From Vibrio sp. Hep-1b-8 (GTDB lineage: Bacteria; Pseudomonadota; Gammaproteobacteria; Enterobacterales; Vibrionaceae), in assembly GCF_006124995.1 (NCBI RefSeq), contig NZ_QEWN01000110.1:43040-107039 (forward strand): a stretch of DNA of 64,000 bases. Reading direction: 5' to 3'. Made by a program: the position numbers and the translations under genes. Under the pieces are notes generated by a model, which saw nothing but the letters and a program-made list of their open reading frames with translations, was not told the origin of the DNA and ran no database searches. Of this stretch, positions 41,669-50,507 are shown one piece after another (the stretch's first letter is position 1; each line of letters opens with the position of its first letter).

Positions 41669-42097
41669 ATGAAAAAAGGGGCTCTCCTTTCTCTGACCCT
41701 ACTCACCTTAACGGCATGTAGCCAAGGAGTCACAACCATGACAGATCGCACTTCTCTCCCTTGTGGTGACAAACCTAACTGTGTCTCGACTCAAGATGCA
41801 CGAGAGAAGCATCAGCTTGCACCCTTTACTTTGGCGACCAGCACCAGTATTGATGCCATCGAAGCTGCCGCGCTGCAATTACCCGGAGCTAAAACAGCCG
41901 TGAAGGAGCAGGATTATCTTCGTATTGAATGCACCTCAAAGATCATGCGATTTGTTGATGACCTCGAATTACGCATTGAAGGTGAACAGCTGTTGGTACG
42001 TTCTGAGTCTAGAATGGGTTACTCCGACTTTGGCGTTAACCGTAAACGCGCGGATCAACTTCGTACCCTTCTGAGTGAGAAAGGGCTCATCCAATAG
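41669..42097 (+). CDS. DUF1499 domain lipoprotein
   Basis: Lipoprotein of 142 aa: signal MKKGALLSLTLLTLTACSQ with lipobox LTAC, then a DUF1499 domain marked by CGDKPNCVSTQ near residue 32 and RFVDDLELRI near residue 90. Function unknown. RBS AAGGAATCC is placed before ATG 41669. As I recall it is the usual neighbour between gltD and mtnN in vibrios; here mtnN is 18.5 kb away because the translation block lies between them. Confidence 0.88.
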   Translation: MKKGALLSLTLLTLTACSQGVTTMTDRTSLPCGDKPNCVSTQDAREKHQLAPFTLATSTSIDAIEAAALQLPGAKTAVKEQDYLRIECTSKIMRFVDDLELRIEGEQLLVRSESRMGYSDFGVNRKRADQLRTLLSEKGLIQ

Positions 42098-42118
42098 CAT
42101 TTAGAATGTGGTGTAATA

Positions 42119-42146
42119 TAAAGCCGAAGCAAGTGCTTCGGCTTTT
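42119..42146. terminator. Bidirectional terminator between the DUF1499 gene and truB
   Basis: AAGCCGAAGC (42121-42130) and GCTTCGGCTT (42135-42144) pair across AAGT. It serves both converging genes and lies at the left edge of the rearranged block. Confidence 0.9.
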
Positions 42147-42158
42147 CTCTAGATGGTA

Positions 42159-43109
42159 TTACTGCTGAGTCTCATCTCGGAAGACAACCAGTCGTTTCGG
42201 AGCGACTTTGCCATCTGCGTTGACTTCAGCCACACCGATGAAGAGTTTCTCTTCTCCAGATGTCATGCGAAGTGGGGTACCTTCTGGCGCACCAAACACT
42301 TGGACTGGCATACCGTGCTGAACAAGATCGGTAAGCTCTGCGTTAAGGTTAACTTCCGGCAGATCTTCTACTGCGGTATCCATTGGTAATAGCAGTGGAT
42401 CAAGTAGATCTTTCGGTGCAATTTCCTCACGTTGAGCTTGCTCAAGCAACTCATTCAGTTGCTCTAACGTCACCATCTTCTCGTAAGGGTAATTTGCAAC
42501 CGCGGTACGACGCAGCATAGTGACATGAGCGCCACAACCAAGCATTTCACCTAGGTCATCAACGATTGTGCGAATGTAAGTACCTTTCGAACAGTGTACT
42601 TCCATTTCCACTTCATCGCCTTCAAAGCGATGCAAGATGATTTCATAAACCGTGATCTTGCGTGATTCTCTCGGTACTTCAACACCTTGACGCGCATACT
42701 CGTACAAAGGCTTACCTTGGTACTTGAGCGCAGAGAACATTGAAGGCACTTGATCAGATTCACCGCGAAACTTATCGATACAAGCGAGCAGCTTATCCAT
42801 ATCAACATTGATAGGACGCGTCTCTACCACTTCACCATCAGAATCAGAGGTATCGGTTCTCTCACCAAGCTTAGCAATCACACGGTAGCGCTTGTCGGAA
42901 TCAAGCAAAAACTGCGAGAACTTGGTTGCTTCACCGAGGCAGATCGGCAGCATACCTGTCGCTAGGGGATCCAGTGCACCCGTATGACCTGCTTTCTCAG
43001 CAAAATAGATTCGCTTTACTTTCTGCAGTGCATCGTTCGATGAAATTCCCGTTGGTTTATCCAACAGAATCACACCGTTAATTGGACGACCTTTACGACG
43101 ACGAGCCAT
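42159..43109 (-). CDS. truB: tRNA pseudouridine(55) synthase TruB
   Basis: Makes pseudouridine 55 in the T loop of tRNAs (316 aa). The catalytic aspartate is Asp47 in [15 protein letters not shown], with [10 protein letters not shown] and a C-terminal PUA-like domain also visible. Its start overlaps the rbfA stop by one base. In E. coli rpsO follows truB directly; here truB is followed by a terminator and the convergent DUF1499 gene. Confidence 0.97.
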   Translation of the reverse strand: MARRRKGRPINGVILLDKPTGISSNDALQKVKRIYFAEKAGHTGALDPLATGMLPICLGEATKFSQFLLDSDKRYRVIAKLGERTDTSDSDGEVVETRPINVDMDKLLACIDKFRGESDQVPSMFSALKYQGKPLYEYARQGVEVPRESRKITVYEIILHRFEGDEVEMEVHCSKGTYIRTIVDDLGEMLGCGAHVTMLRRTAVANYPYEKMVTLEQLNELLEQAQREEIAPKDLLDPLLLPMDTAVEDLPEVNLNAELTDLVQHGMPVQVFGAPEGTPLRMTSGEEKLFIGVAEVNADGKVAPKRLVVFRDETQQ

Positions 43110-43519
43110 TAGCTGTCTTCCCCAGTCTGTTCTTCTTCACGACCAGAGTCTCTTTGCTTACGCTTATCTTCGCTAACGACTTCAGAAACAAGGTTCGACA
43201 TACGCATACCTTCAACCAAGGTGTTGTCATAGTAGAAACGAACTTCTGGCGTTAAACGCAGACGGATACGCTTGCCTAGCATCATGCGGATATGAACTTC
43301 ATGCTCACGTAATGCTTCAAGGCATGACTCTGGTGTTTGCTCACCAACACAAAGGAAGGTAACAAATACTTTTGCATACGCTAGATCACGTGACACTTCT
43401 ACATCAGAAATCGTCACCATGCCTAGGCGTGAATCACGAACTTCGCGCTGAAGGATCAGAGCGAGCTCTTTTTGCAGCTGTTGTGACACTCGCTGCGTGC
43501 GGCTAAATTCTTTTGACAT
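43109..43519 (-). CDS. rbfA: 30S ribosome-binding factor RbfA
   Basis: Cold-adaptation and 30S maturation factor (136 aa) with a single KH-like domain. ATG 43519 gives the conserved N-terminus [19 protein letters not shown]; the 22 upstream codons of open frame are non-conserved leader. The [15 protein letters not shown] strand and [19 protein letters not shown] end of the domain are typical. The tail is acidic and variable. Coupled to truB. Confidence 0.96.
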   Translation of the reverse strand: MSKEFSRTQRVSQQLQKELALILQREVRDSRLGMVTISDVEVSRDLAYAKVFVTFLCVGEQTPESCLEALREHEVHIRMMLGKRIRLRLTPEVRFYYDNTLVEGMRMSNLVSEVVSEDKRKQRDSGREEEQTGEDS

Positions 43520-43632
43520 ATCTTTTCTCTTATTAGAAAGAATGGGGGGATGGTCGTAACCAGCCCCCCATGGCGTATTCAACAACCAATTACAGCTTAT
43601 CTTAAGAAGATCTTGCTCGTAATTTTAGTCAA

Positions 43633-46290
43633 TTAATCAAGAGTACGTTTAATCTCTACGATTTCGAATACTTCGATCTGGTCACCAACGCGAACATCAT
43701 TGTAGTTCTTAACGCCGATACCACACTCGTAGCCATTCTTAACTTCTTGAACGTCATCTTTAAAGCGACGTAGTGATTCTAGCTCACCTTCGTAGATAAC
43801 AACGTTATCACGTAGTACACGGATAGGGTTGCTACGCTTAATTAGACCTTCAGTAACCATACAACCAGCGATTGCACCCAGTTTCGGTGACTTAAACACG
43901 TCACGTACTTCAGCAAGACCAATGATCTCTTGCTTGAATTCTGGAGCAAGCATACCGCCCATTGCTTGTTTCACTTCATCAATTAATTGGTAAATGATTG
44001 AGTAGTAACGTAGGTCAACACTTGCCGCTTCAACCGCACGACGCGCAGAAGCGTCAGCACGAACGTTAAAGCCAAGGATGATAGCGTTTGAAGCTTCAGC
44101 TAGAACTGCGTCAGTTTCTGTAATACCACCAACACCAGAACCCACGATGTTTACTTTTACTTCGTCAGTCGATAGTTTCAGTAGTGAGTCTGCAATTGCT
44201 TCAACAGAACCTTGTACGTCAGCCTTCAGTACTACGTTCAGTTCAGCAACTTCACCAGCCGTCATGTTCGAGAACATGTTCTCTAGTTTAGATTTCTGCT
44301 GACGTGCAAGTTTCACTTCACGGAACTTACCAGCACGGTAGTTAGCAACTTCACGTGCTTTACGCTCATCACGTACTACAGTCGCTTCGTCACCTGAAGA
44401 AGGCACGCCTGAAAGACCTAAGATCTCTACAGGGATAGAAGGACCCGCTTCTGTGATTTCTTTACCAAGCTCATCACGCATCGCACGAACACGGCCGTAC
44501 TCTTGACCACAAAGAACGATATCGCCTTTGTTTAGTGTGCCTGACTGAACAAGTACTGTAGCAACTGGACCACGACCTTTATCTAGTCGAGATTCAACAA
44601 CTACACCAGACGCCATACCTTCTTTCACAGCTTTAAGTTCAAGAACTTCAGACTGAAGAAGGATTGCTTCTAGAAGACCGTCAATGTTAGTACCCTGTTT
44701 CGCAGAGATGTGAACGAACATGTTCTCACCACCCCACTCCTCAGGAATTACGTCGTACTGAGCTAGCTCATTCTTAACGTTGTCTGGGTTTGCGTCTTCT
44801 TTATCGATCTTGTTAACCGCAACAATCAGTGGAACGCCTGCCGCTTTCGCGTGCTGAATCGCTTCAACTGTTTGTGGCATAACGCCATCGTCCGCAGCAA
44901 CAACAAGAACAACGATATCCGTCGCTTGAGCACCACGAGCACGCATAGCGGTAAACGCCGCGTGTCCAGGAGTATCAAGGAAGGTGATCATGCCGTTGTC
45001 TGTTTCTACGTGGTATGCACCGATGTGCTGTGTAATACCACCTGCTTCACCAGACGCAACGTGTGTGCGACGAATGTAGTCAAGCGTAGACGTTTTACCA
45101 TGGTCAACGTGACCCATGATAGTAACAACAGGTGCGCGAGGAACGGCTTCAGCGTTGTTGTCACGATCTGACAGTACCGCTTCTTCCAGCTCATTCTCTT
45201 TACGCAGAATAACTTTGTGGCCCATTTCTTCAGCAACTAGCTGAGCCGTCTCTTGGTCGATAACTTGGTTGATAGTCGCCATAGCGCCCATCTTCATCAT
45301 CACCTTGATAACTTCTGTGCCTTTAACCGACATCTTGCTTGCAAGTTCAGATACAACGATTGTTTCGCCGATCACAACGTCTGCTTTAGCAACAGTAGCG
45401 GTCTTATCGAAGCCTTGCTGCATTGAAGCTGGCTTAGAAAGTCTGCCTTGCTTACGGCCTTTACCACCACGTTGGTTGCGGCTAGGGCGAGGTGGCTCTT
45501 CATCTAGAGAAGATTTCTTTTTCTTCCTGCGACGAGCGCCTTCTTCTTTGCGGTCAGCAGCATCTTCTGCTTCACGTGCATACGAAGAAGTAGTCACGTG
45601 GTAGTCAGAGTTTTCAAGCTCTTTCTTCTTCTGTTCTTCTTCATTCCAACGAGCTTCATTTTCTTCAGCTAGTTTACGAGCTTCTTCAACAAGCTTTGCA
45701 GCTTCTTGTTCAGCTTTACGTTGGGCTTCTTCTTCCTGACGACGTTTTAGTTCGTCAGCTTCTTTTTTCGCTTGCGCGTCCGCATTTTTTGCATTCATGT
45801 CTTTCTTAGCCTTATCAGCTTGTACGCGCTTTGCCTTTTCTTCTGCGTCACGTTTTGCATCCGCTTCTCGCTTCGCTTTCTCATCGGCCTCGCGTTGTGC
45901 TTTCTCTGCAGCTTCACGTTTTGCTAGCTCTTCAGCCTCACGCTTTGCTGCTTCCTCAGCCTCACGTTTTGCGTCGTCTTCGATAATGCTGCGCTTAACA
46001 TAAGTTCGCTTCTTGCGTACTTCTACTTGAACATCCTTACTCTTGCCGCCACCAGCATTTACGCTAAGTGTGCTGCGAGTTTTACGCTGTAGAGTTAAAC
46101 GAGTTGGCTCAGATTCACCCGTAGTGTCACCGTGCTCTTTCTTTAAGTGAGTCAAAAGTTTCTGCTTTTCTTCATCAGAAACCTGATCACTGCTCGCTTT
46201 GTTCATACCAGCATCAGCAAGTTGTTCAATTAAGCGGTCCACTGGAGTTCCAATTTCTTCACTCAGTGCCTTAACAGTAATTTGTGTCAT
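43633..46290 (-). CDS. infB: Translation initiation factor IF-2
   Basis: GTPase (885 aa) that brings fMet-tRNA to the 30S subunit. The N-terminus has the IF2N fold ([20 protein letters not shown]), then a long charged low-complexity helix (about residues 100-215) of tandem [14 protein letters not shown] repeats, a basic linker, and the G domain with [17 protein letters not shown] and NKIDKE motifs, followed by domains II-IV. Shorter isoforms from internal starts are known in E. coli; I cannot locate them with certainty. It is the third gene of the rimP-nusA-infB-rbfA-truB operon. Confidence 0.98.
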   Translation of the reverse strand: MTQITVKALSEEIGTPVDRLIEQLADAGMNKASSDQVSDEEKQKLLTHLKKEHGDTTGESEPTRLTLQRKTRSTLSVNAGGGKSKDVQVEVRKKRTYVKRSIIEDDAKREAEEAAKREAEELAKREAAEKAQREADEKAKREADAKRDAEEKAKRVQADKAKKDMNAKNADAQAKKEADELKRRQEEEAQRKAEQEAAKLVEEARKLAEENEARWNEEEQKKKELENSDYHVTTSSYAREAEDAADRKEEGARRRKKKKSSLDEEPPRPSRNQRGGKGRKQGRLSKPASMQQGFDKTATVAKADVVIGETIVVSELASKMSVKGTEVIKVMMKMGAMATINQVIDQETAQLVAEEMGHKVILRKENELEEAVLSDRDNNAEAVPRAPVVTIMGHVDHGKTSTLDYIRRTHVASGEAGGITQHIGAYHVETDNGMITFLDTPGHAAFTAMRARGAQATDIVVLVVAADDGVMPQTVEAIQHAKAAGVPLIVAVNKIDKEDANPDNVKNELAQYDVIPEEWGGENMFVHISAKQGTNIDGLLEAILLQSEVLELKAVKEGMASGVVVESRLDKGRGPVATVLVQSGTLNKGDIVLCGQEYGRVRAMRDELGKEITEAGPSIPVEILGLSGVPSSGDEATVVRDERKAREVANYRAGKFREVKLARQQKSKLENMFSNMTAGEVAELNVVLKADVQGSVEAIADSLLKLSTDEVKVNIVGSGVGGITETDAVLAEASNAIILGFNVRADASARRAVEAASVDLRYYSIIYQLIDEVKQAMGGMLAPEFKQEIIGLAEVRDVFKSPKLGAIAGCMVTEGLIKRSNPIRVLRDNVVIYEGELESLRRFKDDVQEVKNGYECGIGVKNYNDVRVGDQIEVFEIVEIKRTLD

Positions 46291-46312
46291 GCCGCTTTCT
46301 CCTTGCTGAAAA

Positions 46313-47800
46313 TTATGCTTCGTCGCCGAACCAACAGATGTTACGAGCTGCCATAATTAGCTCACCCGCACGCTCTTCGGTCAGGCCTTCAATACCTTCA
46401 AGATCATCGATGCCCTGATCAGCTAGGTCTTCTAGTGTTGATACACCTTTAGCTGCCAGTTTAAATGCCATCTCACGCTCAAGACCTTCAAGGCCTAGTA
46501 GGTCTTCTGCTGGCTCAACGCCTTCGAAAGACTCTTCTTGTGCTAGCGCAAGAGTCGTTAGTGCATTCTTAGCACGATTACGTAGTTCTTCGACTAGATC
46601 TTCATCTAGACCATCAACTTCAAGTAGTTCGTTAACTGGAACGTAAGCAACTTCTTCTAGAGTTGAGAAGCCTTCTTCAACAAGCAGTTGAGCAAAGTCT
46701 TCTTCGATATCTAGGTGCTTCATGAAGCTATCAATAGCAGCTTGAGACTCTTCAGCATGTTTCTTGTGAAGATCTTCTACTGTCATTACGTTAAGTTCCC
46801 AACCAGTCAGTTGAGATGCAAGACGTACGTTCTGACCGTTACGGCCGATAGCTTGTGCTAGGTTGTCCGCTTCAACTGCGATATCCATAGCATTCGCATC
46901 TTCATCTACGATGATAGAAGCAACGTCTGCAGGCGCCATTGCGTTAATTACAAATTGCGCTGGGTTATCGTCCCAAAGAACGATATCGATACGCTCACCA
47001 CCAAGCTCACCAGAAACGGCTTGTACACGTGCACCACGCATGCCAACACACGCACCCACTGGGTCAATACGTTTGTCGTTTGTTTTTACTGCGATTTTTG
47101 CACGAGAGCCTGGATCGCGAGCTGCACCTTTAAGCTCAATGATCTCTTCCGCAATTTCAGGAACTTCAACACGGAATAGCTCAGCAAGCATTTCAGGCTT
47201 AGAGCGAGTAACAAATAGCTGGAAGCCACGCGCTTCTGGAGCCACTTTGTATAGTAGACCACGCACACGGTCACCTGGGCGGAAGTTTTCACGAGGAAGT
47301 TGGTCATCACGTAGGATTACCGCTTCCGCGTTGTTACCTAAGTCAAGAACAACCGTTTCACGGTTTACTTTCTTAACTACGCCAGTAACAAGTTCACCTT
47401 CATTGTCGATGAACTGTTCAACGATTTGTGCACGCTCTGCTTCACGTACTTTTTGTACGATAACTTGTTTAGCAGTTTGAGTCGTAATACGGTCAAATGT
47501 TACAGACTCAATATCATCTTCAACGTAATCACCTAGTTGAACTTCTGCATCATCGTACTGAGCAGCTTCTAGAGAGATTTCCTTCGTTGGATGTTCAACG
47601 TTTTCTACTACTAACCAACGACGGAAAGTTTCGAACTCGCCCGTTTTACGGTCAATTTGAACACGAACGTCAATTTCGATTTCGTGTTTTTTCTTAGTAG
47701 AAGTTGCTAGAGCAATTTCAAGGGCTTCAAAGATACGCTCACGAGGTACCGCTTTCTCATTCGATACCGCTTCTACTACCGCTAAAATTTCTTTACTCAT
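46313..47800 (-). CDS. nusA: Transcription termination/antitermination protein NusA
   Basis: RNA-polymerase-binding factor (495 aa) for pausing, termination and antitermination. The N-terminal domain is followed by S1 (about 135-200), KH1 and KH2 ([14 protein letters not shown] and [13 protein letters not shown]), and two C-terminal acidic AR repeats, as in E. coli, ending NICWFGDEA. It lies between rimP and infB. Confidence 0.98.
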   Translation of the reverse strand: MSKEILAVVEAVSNEKAVPRERIFEALEIALATSTKKKHEIEIDVRVQIDRKTGEFETFRRWLVVENVEHPTKEISLEAAQYDDAEVQLGDYVEDDIESVTFDRITTQTAKQVIVQKVREAERAQIVEQFIDNEGELVTGVVKKVNRETVVLDLGNNAEAVILRDDQLPRENFRPGDRVRGLLYKVAPEARGFQLFVTRSKPEMLAELFRVEVPEIAEEIIELKGAARDPGSRAKIAVKTNDKRIDPVGACVGMRGARVQAVSGELGGERIDIVLWDDNPAQFVINAMAPADVASIIVDEDANAMDIAVEADNLAQAIGRNGQNVRLASQLTGWELNVMTVEDLHKKHAEESQAAIDSFMKHLDIEEDFAQLLVEEGFSTLEEVAYVPVNELLEVDGLDEDLVEELRNRAKNALTTLALAQEESFEGVEPAEDLLGLEGLEREMAFKLAAKGVSTLEDLADQGIDDLEGIEGLTEERAGELIMAARNICWFGDEA

Positions 47801-47824
47801 TTTAAATAGCCTCTAAGACTTTAA

Positions 47825-48280
47825 TTAAAATTTAGGGATCAGGTTAGCTTTTGAGATATTGCTTAGTGCAAACTCTTCTTCATTACCATCAACAGTAACA
47901 GAGATAGTTTCACCATCCACTGAGTGGATTATACCTTTCCACTTGCGACGGTTGCCTACAGCCATCTTCAAAACGATGCTTACCTCGTGACCAATAAATT
48001 GTTCATAGTGTGCAGCTTTGAAAAGTGGTCTTTCTAAACCTGGTGAAGACACTTCAAGGTTGTAAGCCACTGTGATTGGATCTTCAACGTCCATAACCGC
48101 ACTTACTTGACGGCTAACTTCCGCACAATCTTCGACAGTAATGCCGTTTTCGTGGTCGATAAAAATACGCAACGTTGAATGCTCGCCTGCGCGAATAAAT
48201 TCTAATCCAACTAACTCATAACCTGATGCAGCTACAGGAGCTTCAAGCATTTCAGTAAGTTGTCTTTCTAAACCAGTCAT
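47825..48280 (-). CDS. rimP: Ribosome maturation factor RimP
   Basis: 30S maturation factor (151 aa). ATG 48280 gives [18 protein letters not shown] with GGAG nine bases upstream; an 11-codon extension of the frame runs into the leader hairpin and is not used. The family segment containing [12 protein letters not shown] lies around residues 74-87, and the C-terminal SH3-like domain follows. First protein gene of the operon after the tRNAs. Confidence 0.96.
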   Translation of the reverse strand: MTGLERQLTEMLEAPVAASGYELVGLEFIRAGEHSTLRIFIDHENGITVEDCAEVSRQVSAVMDVEDPITVAYNLEVSSPGLERPLFKAAHYEQFIGHEVSIVLKMAVGNRRKWKGIIHSVDGETISVTVDGNEEEFALSNISKANLIPKF

Positions 48281-48299
48281 TTTAACCACTCCAGAAACA

Positions 48300-48319
48300 A
48301 AAAAAGGGCTCACAGCCCA
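48300..48319 (-). terminator. Attenuator-like terminator just upstream of rimP
   Basis: GGGCT (48306-48310) and AGCCC (48314-48318) pair with loop CAC, followed on the minus strand by seven T residues, ending 20 bp before the rimP start. With the terminator at 48370 it forms a tandem pair between tRNA-fMet and rimP, expected to lower readthrough into the factor genes. NusA, encoded downstream, may modulate this; that is inference from E. coli metY-nusA. Confidence 0.75.
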
Positions 48320-48369
48320 ATTTAAATTCCAAGCAAAGCTCTAAATTTCTCTTCAGAAATTTAGATAAC

Positions 48370-48397
48370 AAAAAACCCCGAAAAGTCGGGGTTTTTT
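48370..48397 (-). terminator. Terminator after the tRNA genes
   Basis: CCCCGA (48376-48381) pairs with TCGGGG (48386-48391), loop AAAG, flanked by A6 and T6. It lies about 90 bp past tRNA-fMet. Confidence 0.9.
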
Positions 48398-48486
48398 GTT
48401 GCTGGACCCTGATACGTTAAGCAAAATCATTGTCGCTTAACTCGCAGTATCGCTACTGCGCAAACTTGTCCAAATCCTAACAGGAT

Positions 48487-48563
<77 letters not shown>

Positions 48564-48619
48564 TCCGACTTGTCGAGCATTATACGCTCTCCAAGGTATT
48601 TTACAAGTTTGTAAATCAA

Positions 48620-48703
48620 TGGTGCCGAGAGAGGGACTCGAACCCTCACACCTAAGGCACTAGCACCTCATGCTAGCGTGTCTACCAATTTCACCATCTC
48701 GGC
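48620..48703 (-). tRNA. tRNA-Leu (GAG)
   Basis: 84 nt with encoded CCA, long variable arm and anticodon GAG in the loop ATGAGGT closed by CTAGC/GCTAG. It lies between secG and tRNA-fMet, like leuU near secG in E. coli. Confidence 0.97.
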
Positions 48704-48734
48704 AGCTAATTCTATTTCTCAGCTAGAAAATAGC

Positions 48735-49067
48735 TTATTGAGGAATTTCACTACCTTGAGGGGCAGGAATTTCACTCGCATCGTCAGCTTGCTGGATAAC
48801 TTGACCTTGTGTTGGGTCAACCCACTGAGATTCAGTTTTGTGTGTAGACATATTGCCTAGCACCAAGCTGAGGACGAAAAATACTGTTGCAAAAATTGCA
48901 GTCATTCGGGTTAGGAAATTACCTGAGCCGCTTGCGCCAAACACTGTGTTTGATGCGCCTGCACCGAATGAGGCTCCCATATCTGCGCCTTTACCTTGTT
49001 GAATCAACACTAGGCCGATTACACCAACCGCTGCCAACAGGTAAATCACAAGTAGAACTGTAAACAT
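48735..49067 (-). CDS. secG: Protein translocase subunit SecG
   Basis: Small SecYEG channel subunit (110 aa) with two membrane helices (FTVLLVIYLLAAVGVIGLVL and MTAIFATVFFVLSLVLG) joined by the conserved loop QQGKGADMGASFGAG. ATG 49067 has AGGTGG upstream; an in-frame GTG at 49076 overlaps that site and is less likely. The start overlaps the stop of a putative leader ORF (TAATG). Neither glmM nor tpiA lies next to it. Confidence 0.96.
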   Translation of the reverse strand: MFTVLLVIYLLAAVGVIGLVLIQQGKGADMGASFGAGASNTVFGASGSGNFLTRMTAIFATVFFVLSLVLGNMSTHKTESQWVDPTQGQVIQQADDASEIPAPQGSEIPQ

Positions 49068-49141
49068 TATTTCCACCTATGTTCCAAATTGTTGAGCCAG
49101 CGCCGCTCGAAAACATTACTTTTCAATAGGTTTTTGAACAA
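49067..49141 (-). CDS. Putative 24-aa leader peptide upstream of secG
   Basis: A TTG start at 49141, eight bases after a near-perfect Shine-Dalgarno AAGGAGGT (49150-49157), opens a 24-codon frame (MFKNLLKSNVFERRWLNNL..., ending HRWK) whose TAA overlaps the secG ATG. The predicted transcript begins only about ten bases before this Shine-Dalgarno. The peptide is basic. Such an arrangement suggests translational coupling or a regulatory leader. I know of no described counterpart, and expression is unproven. Confidence 0.4.
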   Translation of the reverse strand: MFKNLLKSNVFERRWLNNLEHRWK

Positions 49142-49172
49142 GGCTAGCGACCTCCTTATCGAAGGCCGAGCA

Positions 49173-49201
49173 ATACTAGCGAAACACGCTATTGCTGACA
49201 A
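49173..49201 (-). promoter_or_regulatory. Sigma-70 promoter of secG (and probably the tRNAs)
   Basis: Minus strand -35 TTGTCA (49196-49201), 17-bp spacer, -10 TAGTAT (49173-49178). Start of transcription would be near 49166, about 100 nt before secG. The gap 49202-49294 shows nothing else. Confidence 0.75.
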
Positions 49202-49294
49202 GTAGATTTTTGCAAAAAATTAGCTACTGGCCGCCAAGCGGTCAAAAAAAGGACAAAACGATAATTTTTCATCCTTTTCTGCGGAGAACAAAGC

Positions 49295-49798
49295 TTAAAG
49301 TTCTGAAAATTCTCTGCTGTATTCGATCAAACCTGTGCGATGATTTAGCTCTCCTTCCACTAAACCTAGCACCTGAAATGCACCTTGAGGGACATCCCAC
49401 TGACAACGCATATTATGCTTTTCGCTTGCTTCAAAGCCAAATCGAGCATAATAAGCAGGATCACCAAGTACCACGCAAGCTGGGTAGTCAAACTCCAGTA
49501 AAGAAGCTAATCCTTCTTTAACGAGATCGGCGGCAATTCCCTTGTTTCGGTAATCGTGACGAACAGCTAGTGGCGCTAATCCCTGCCAGTTTAGGTCTTC
49601 ACCGTCTAATGTGACCGGACTAAACAGTACATAACCCACGACTTCACCTTCATCGTTGCAAGCAACAAGCGACAATGTACGGCGACCATTTTCTCTTAGT
49701 GCCATCACTAAGTTCGCTTCTGCTTCAGTGTCGAAGGCTCCTTTTAGAAGTCTATCGACCGCCAGAATATCTGCTGGTGCTTCAGTTCGAATAAGCAT
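49295..49798 (-). CDS. GNAT family N-acetyltransferase (YhbS-like)
   Basis: Acetyltransferase of 167 aa. The acetyl-CoA loop is RHDYRNKGIAADLVKEGL near residue 80, preceded by the strand GLAPLAV, and VVLGDPAYYARFGF near residue 110 is the signature of the YhbS subgroup. Substrate unknown. It overlaps the 3' end of ubiT by 17 bases; the same yhbS-yhbT pairing occurs in E. coli. Confidence 0.88.
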   Translation of the reverse strand: MLIRTEAPADILAVDRLLKGAFDTEAEANLVMALRENGRRTLSLVACNDEGEVVGYVLFSPVTLDGEDLNWQGLAPLAVRHDYRNKGIAADLVKEGLASLLEFDYPACVVLGDPAYYARFGFEASEKHNMRCQWDVPQGAFQVLGLVEGELNHRTGLIEYSREFSEL

Positions 49799-50309
49799 TT
49801 ACAACCTCTTTGTGTGTTGAAGGCGATTGTAAGCCTTTTTGCACAAATTCGGCTAGCTGATTTAACAAGGTCTGAACAGCTTTCGGCAATGAATCAAGAT
49901 CGACACTGTCCATCAAGTTTTTGACTTCCAAACCCAATTCCGTATCACCTTCTATGGTTAGGCGACGTTGGAAAAACAGGGTATCAGGATCTTCTTTGCG
50001 TCCGGCAATCAAAACTAAGTCATTCAGATTCCCTCCAAACAACACATCTTCCTTCACACTTTTATCACCAACGACAAGCTGTTCGTCTTGATAGCTAATC
50101 AGCCAACTCAGCTGCATATCTTTTACTTCAACTTTTAACCACTTATCTTCAAGGAATTCGAAATCCCCATCTTCAAGAGCCTCTTTAAACACCGTTTTTA
50201 GCCCTTCAAGCAAGGCTTTTTTTTGTACAGATTGAGGCAATAAGTGGACTGGAGATCGCAAAATTGATGCAGCGTTTTGAACTAGTTGAGTGCGAATCTT
50301 GTTAATCAC
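49782..50309 (-). CDS. ubiT: Anaerobic ubiquinone biosynthesis accessory factor UbiT (SCP2 domain)
   Basis: Lipid-binding SCP2-domain protein (175 aa; YhbT family). In E. coli UbiT works with UbiU and UbiV to make ubiquinone without oxygen. The domain core is visible as LEDKWLKVEVKDMQLSWLI, FGGNLNDLVLIAGRKEDPD and FFQRRLTIEGDTELGLEVKNL. Its partners lie at 52662-54574, separated by a c-di-GMP gene on the opposite strand, whereas in E. coli ubiT and ubiU are directly divergent. Confidence 0.93.
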   Translation of the reverse strand: MINKIRTQLVQNAASILRSPVHLLPQSVQKKALLEGLKTVFKEALEDGDFEFLEDKWLKVEVKDMQLSWLISYQDEQLVVGDKSVKEDVLFGGNLNDLVLIAGRKEDPDTLFFQRRLTIEGDTELGLEVKNLMDSVDLDSLPKAVQTLLNQLAEFVQKGLQSPSTHKEVVNAYSN

Positions 50310-50507
50310 GCGAATTATCCGTTACTTTGTGGGTTGGAATTGCTCATCATAAAGTATGTTTAACTAACGATTCCTGTTATTTGTCAAAGAATCTGCGTGA
50401 TGCCTGAAACTCTTTAAACTACAGGCAATGACAGTTATAGTTATTACATCATTCATATTCACAACCGATGTGAATCACAAGCTCTGTTGGAGAGTTGGAA
50501 AAACTTG

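Noticed and set aside
45269..46003. Antisense ORFs with alanine/serine repeats over infB
   Set aside because: They are shadows of the charged repeat region of IF-2 on the other strand.
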